Positions 62,154 to 64,000 of a stretch of 64,000 nt of DNA are shown one piece after another (the stretch's first letter is position 1; every line of letters starts with the position of its first letter). A program made the translations under genes and the position numbers. The DNA is from Butyrivibrio sp. MB2005 (GTDB lineage: Bacteria; Bacillota; Clostridia; Lachnospirales; Lachnospiraceae): the NCBI RefSeq assembly GCF_000424285.1, contig NZ_AUJP01000009.1:1-64000 (forward strand), written 5' to 3'. The notes under the pieces are model-generated. The model made no database searches and had not been told where the DNA came from. It was given only the letters and a program-made list of their open reading frames with translations.

Positions 62154-62918
62154 TCAAATATGCTGCATTACTTCATTTTCTCTTCGAAGGAATATTAGAT
62201 ATCCCAGAAGGTAGCTTGCTATTCCCCATATGATTATTCGTGCCCAAATATCTGCACTTGGAAATGTGTTATAAACCATGCAGTCTCTTGCAAACAGCAT
62301 GAAATCATAAACAGGGTTGTTATAAATGACTACCTGCATAGCTGTAGGCACCTGTTCAATCGGGTAGAATATCGCCGATAAGTACATAAGCATAGTAAGA
62401 AAAACTGTGTACAAATACTTAACATCAGCAAAGAATACATATACTATGGAGAGCATATATCCCACTCCCAAGCCAAAAAGCATACACAGAATAATATCTA
62501 TAGGAAACAGCAGCATGGTTATGCTTGGCTTTACTCCCGATAAAAACAAAAGCGGGAAGAATGCCAGTAAGCTGAATCCGAAGTTTACTAAAGCTGTATA
62601 ACATCTTGAAAGTACAAATACATTCTTTGGAACCTTTACTCTAAGAAGGAGGTTTCTGTTATCAACAAGGACAGTCATTACACTCTGGCTGACCTGACAA
62701 AACATGTTGTAGAACAGATATCCTGAAAGATAATAAAGAGGAAAATTTTGGATTTTTCTCTTGAACATAGTCGAGAACACCAAGGTCATTACCAGCATAT
62801 ACAGAAGTGGACTAAGAACACTCCACAGAATTCCCAGATAAGATCTTGCGTATTTTCTTTTAATCTCTCTCCCCGTAAGCTCCCGGATTACAAACCAGTA
62901 TTGCTTTATGTCTTCCAT
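62154..62918 (-). CDS. tagG: Teichoic-acid or polysaccharide exporter permease TagG
   Basis: A 254-residue ABC-2 permease with six membrane segments. KYARSYLGILWSVLSPLLYMLVM near residues 24-46 and the FYPIEQVPTAMQVVIYNNPVYDFM segment are typical of TagG/Wzm. It exports a lipid-linked wall polymer made in the cytoplasm. GAGGA lies upstream of the ATG; the gene is followed ten bases later by tagH. Confidence 0.9.
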   Translation of the reverse strand: MEDIKQYWFVIRELTGREIKRKYARSYLGILWSVLSPLLYMLVMTLVFSTMFKRKIQNFPLYYLSGYLFYNMFCQVSQSVMTVLVDNRNLLLRVKVPKNVFVLSRCYTALVNFGFSLLAFFPLLFLSGVKPSITMLLFPIDIILCMLFGLGVGYMLSIVYVFFADVKYLYTVFLTMLMYLSAIFYPIEQVPTAMQVVIYNNPVYDFMLFARDCMVYNTFPSADIWARIIIWGIASYLLGYLIFLRRENEVMQHI

Positions 62919-63061
62919 ACATTCCTCGCAAATTATATCTATAGTATATTATATACATTTTTAAATACTATAATACTTGTATCAGTATATATCTATACCA
63001 TAGAATCGTCAAACTTATATTGCGTGCCATGGTATTGGTGGAGGGATGGTTTTATTAAGAG

Positions 63062-63111
63062 AAAAAGGCTGTAAAGCAGCTCGATTTCGAGCTGCTTTTA
63101 CAGCCTTTTTC
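63062..63111. terminator. Strong bidirectional terminator
   Basis: AAAAAGGCTGTAAAGCAGCTCG-type arms pair almost completely (GAAAAAGGCTGTAAA to 63076 with TTTTACAGCCTTTTTC to 63111; inner stem GCAGCTCG/CGAGCTGC) with T runs on both sides. Confidence 0.85.
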
Positions 63112-63130
63112 CTTATTATGCTTTCTATAG

Positions 63131-63838
63131 CTAAATCAACATGTTTTTAATGATACAGCTATGTTTCTTTGTCTTTTTATTATAGGATATTCCAACTTCA
63201 ATCACCTGATCTGCTATTTTTTCTTCAGCGATTTTTCCTTTGAATCTCTGTATGTACTTTTTTGATTCAATTTGCCCAATCGCATCATCAGCAGTAGAAT
63301 CCACCTTTAACTCCAGTATTATTCCGACTCTGTCAGAAGTTCTCCTTGGATAGAAAATATAATCCACAAATCCCTTACCTGATTTATCTTCACGAATAAC
63401 CTGATATCTGTCCCTTGCCGATAAATAGGCAATATTCACAATTGATGATAATTCACTCTCGCTATTATATTGCAATGCCGGTGATTCAGAATCATGCACA
63501 TACTTCAAAACAGATTCTACAGTTTGTGAATCCCCCTCCAAAGTTACCGCCAATATTTTATCCGATTCTTTCGCAAGCCTATGAATATATCCCAATTCTT
63601 CCTCTTTGTACAGCATATCCGAAAACTGGCCCATAAGCTCCCTGTTTGGAATCTCAACATATCCCTCAGAGCTTGTCAAAAAACCGTACACTACCATAGC
63701 AGATAGAATCTCTTCTCTTGTCTTAAGATTTCTTGATGTGACTGCATACTCCCTGGCATCACACTTTACTCTTTCTCCTGCGATCATTGTGGCAATGTCA
63801 TTTTTTACATCATCAATATTGTTCCTTATAGATGACAT
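63131..63838 (-). CDS. PD-(D/E)XK nuclease-like protein lacking its AAA domain
   Basis: A 235-residue frame that matches the C-terminal half of AAA-ATPase-like/PD-(D/E)XK proteins: SAMVVYGFLTSSEGYV near 47, IVNIAYLSARDRYQV near 130, and the nuclease-like core GFVDYIFYP and GIILELKVD, then QIESKKYIQRFKGK. The AAA domain, normally 300 residues upstream, is absent: a stop lies two codons before the ATG and upstream frames are not AAA-like. The nearest GGAG is about 19 bases away. It is probably a truncated copy, though it might be expressed. Confidence 0.65.
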   Translation of the reverse strand: MSSIRNNIDDVKNDIATMIAGERVKCDAREYAVTSRNLKTREEILSAMVVYGFLTSSEGYVEIPNRELMGQFSDMLYKEEELGYIHRLAKESDKILAVTLEGDSQTVESVLKYVHDSESPALQYNSESELSSIVNIAYLSARDRYQVIREDKSGKGFVDYIFYPRRTSDRVGIILELKVDSTADDAIGQIESKKYIQRFKGKIAEEKIADQVIEVGISYNKKTKKHSCIIKNMLI

Positions 63839-64000
63839 GATATTTATTTAGAATTCTCCTGCGAAAATATCACTTGATAATTGCATCATACCATTGATGT
63901 ATCATAATTGTTATTCTCTTCCTCAAATACATAAGCAGATTATAAAATCTAGCGCAGAGCAGGCTCCATACCACATTTCTTCCGCATTTAACTATGCTTG

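Noticed and set aside
1..64000. CRISPR arrays, tRNA and rRNA genes
   Set aside because: No regular direct-repeat/spacer pattern, no tRNA TpsiC-arm/CCA pattern and no conserved rRNA segment was seen in the gaps between genes. A tRNA scan would be decisive.

Overview
The window looks like chromosomal DNA of an anaerobic, fibre-degrading Firmicute of the Lachnospiraceae (Butyrivibrio-like). The support is indirect: Gram-positive lipoproteins and wall-teichoic-acid genes, a YesM/YesN-Lpl sugar-uptake locus beside GH8 and GH31 enzymes, the anaerobic (CbiD/CbiG/CbiK) cobalamin route, and remnants of nuclease-transposase families common in that group. No rRNA, tRNA or CRISPR array was seen. Base composition is moderate by eye, except for a clearly AT-rich stretch at about 55.8-60.9 kb.

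Layout. 0-0.3 kb: end of an IS1182-like element. 0.3-11.2 kb: a C_GCAxxG redox-type protein, then a glycan locus with GH8 exo-oligoxylanase, GH31 glucosidase/xylosidase, an oligosaccharide ABC importer (binding protein plus two permeases) and a divergent YesM/YesN two-component system. 11.2-12.1 kb: an unknown membrane protein. 12.2-33.0 kb: a 19-gene, minus-strand cobalamin operon behind a cobalamin riboswitch. It starts with a lipoprotein cobaltochelatase (CbiK) and a BtuF-like binding protein, runs through cbiP, C, D, F, a BtuC permease, a BtuD ATPase fused to a Cys-rich domain, cbiG, H, a CbiJ-CbiE-CbiT triple fusion, cbiA, cobT, U, S, cbiB and cobD, and ends with a DUF4430 (transcobalamin-like) surface protein and an ECF S component. 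Two corrinoid-handling surface systems are therefore built into the synthesis operon. No cbiL or corrinoid adenosyltransferase is present here.

33.1-48.6 kb: an unknown anchored protein, a chemotaxis receptor, L-serine dehydratase (sdaAA/sdaAB), GH29 fucosidase, a polar amino-acid ABC importer, GH2 enzyme, an 8-oxoguanine glycosylase, an aquaporin and an ABC-2 exporter (ATPase plus two permeases). 48.7-62.9 kb: a cell-surface polymer region with an O-antigen-ligase-like protein, a small BspA-type repeat protein, two related ~700-residue HAD-type proteins, tagD, a TagF/TagB-like polymerase, a broken tagF copy and the tagG/tagH exporter. It is interrupted by an AAA/PD-(D/E)XK protein, a voltage-gated-type K+ channel and a nuclease remnant. 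63.1-63.8 kb: a second, headless AAA/PD-(D/E)XK protein.

The most distinctive features are the extracytoplasmic CbiK, its possible shared domain with the neighbouring binding protein, the DUF4430/ECF pair, and the two HAD-type proteins of unknown activity flanking the teichoic-acid genes. All functions are assigned from motifs read by eye; no database search was run.
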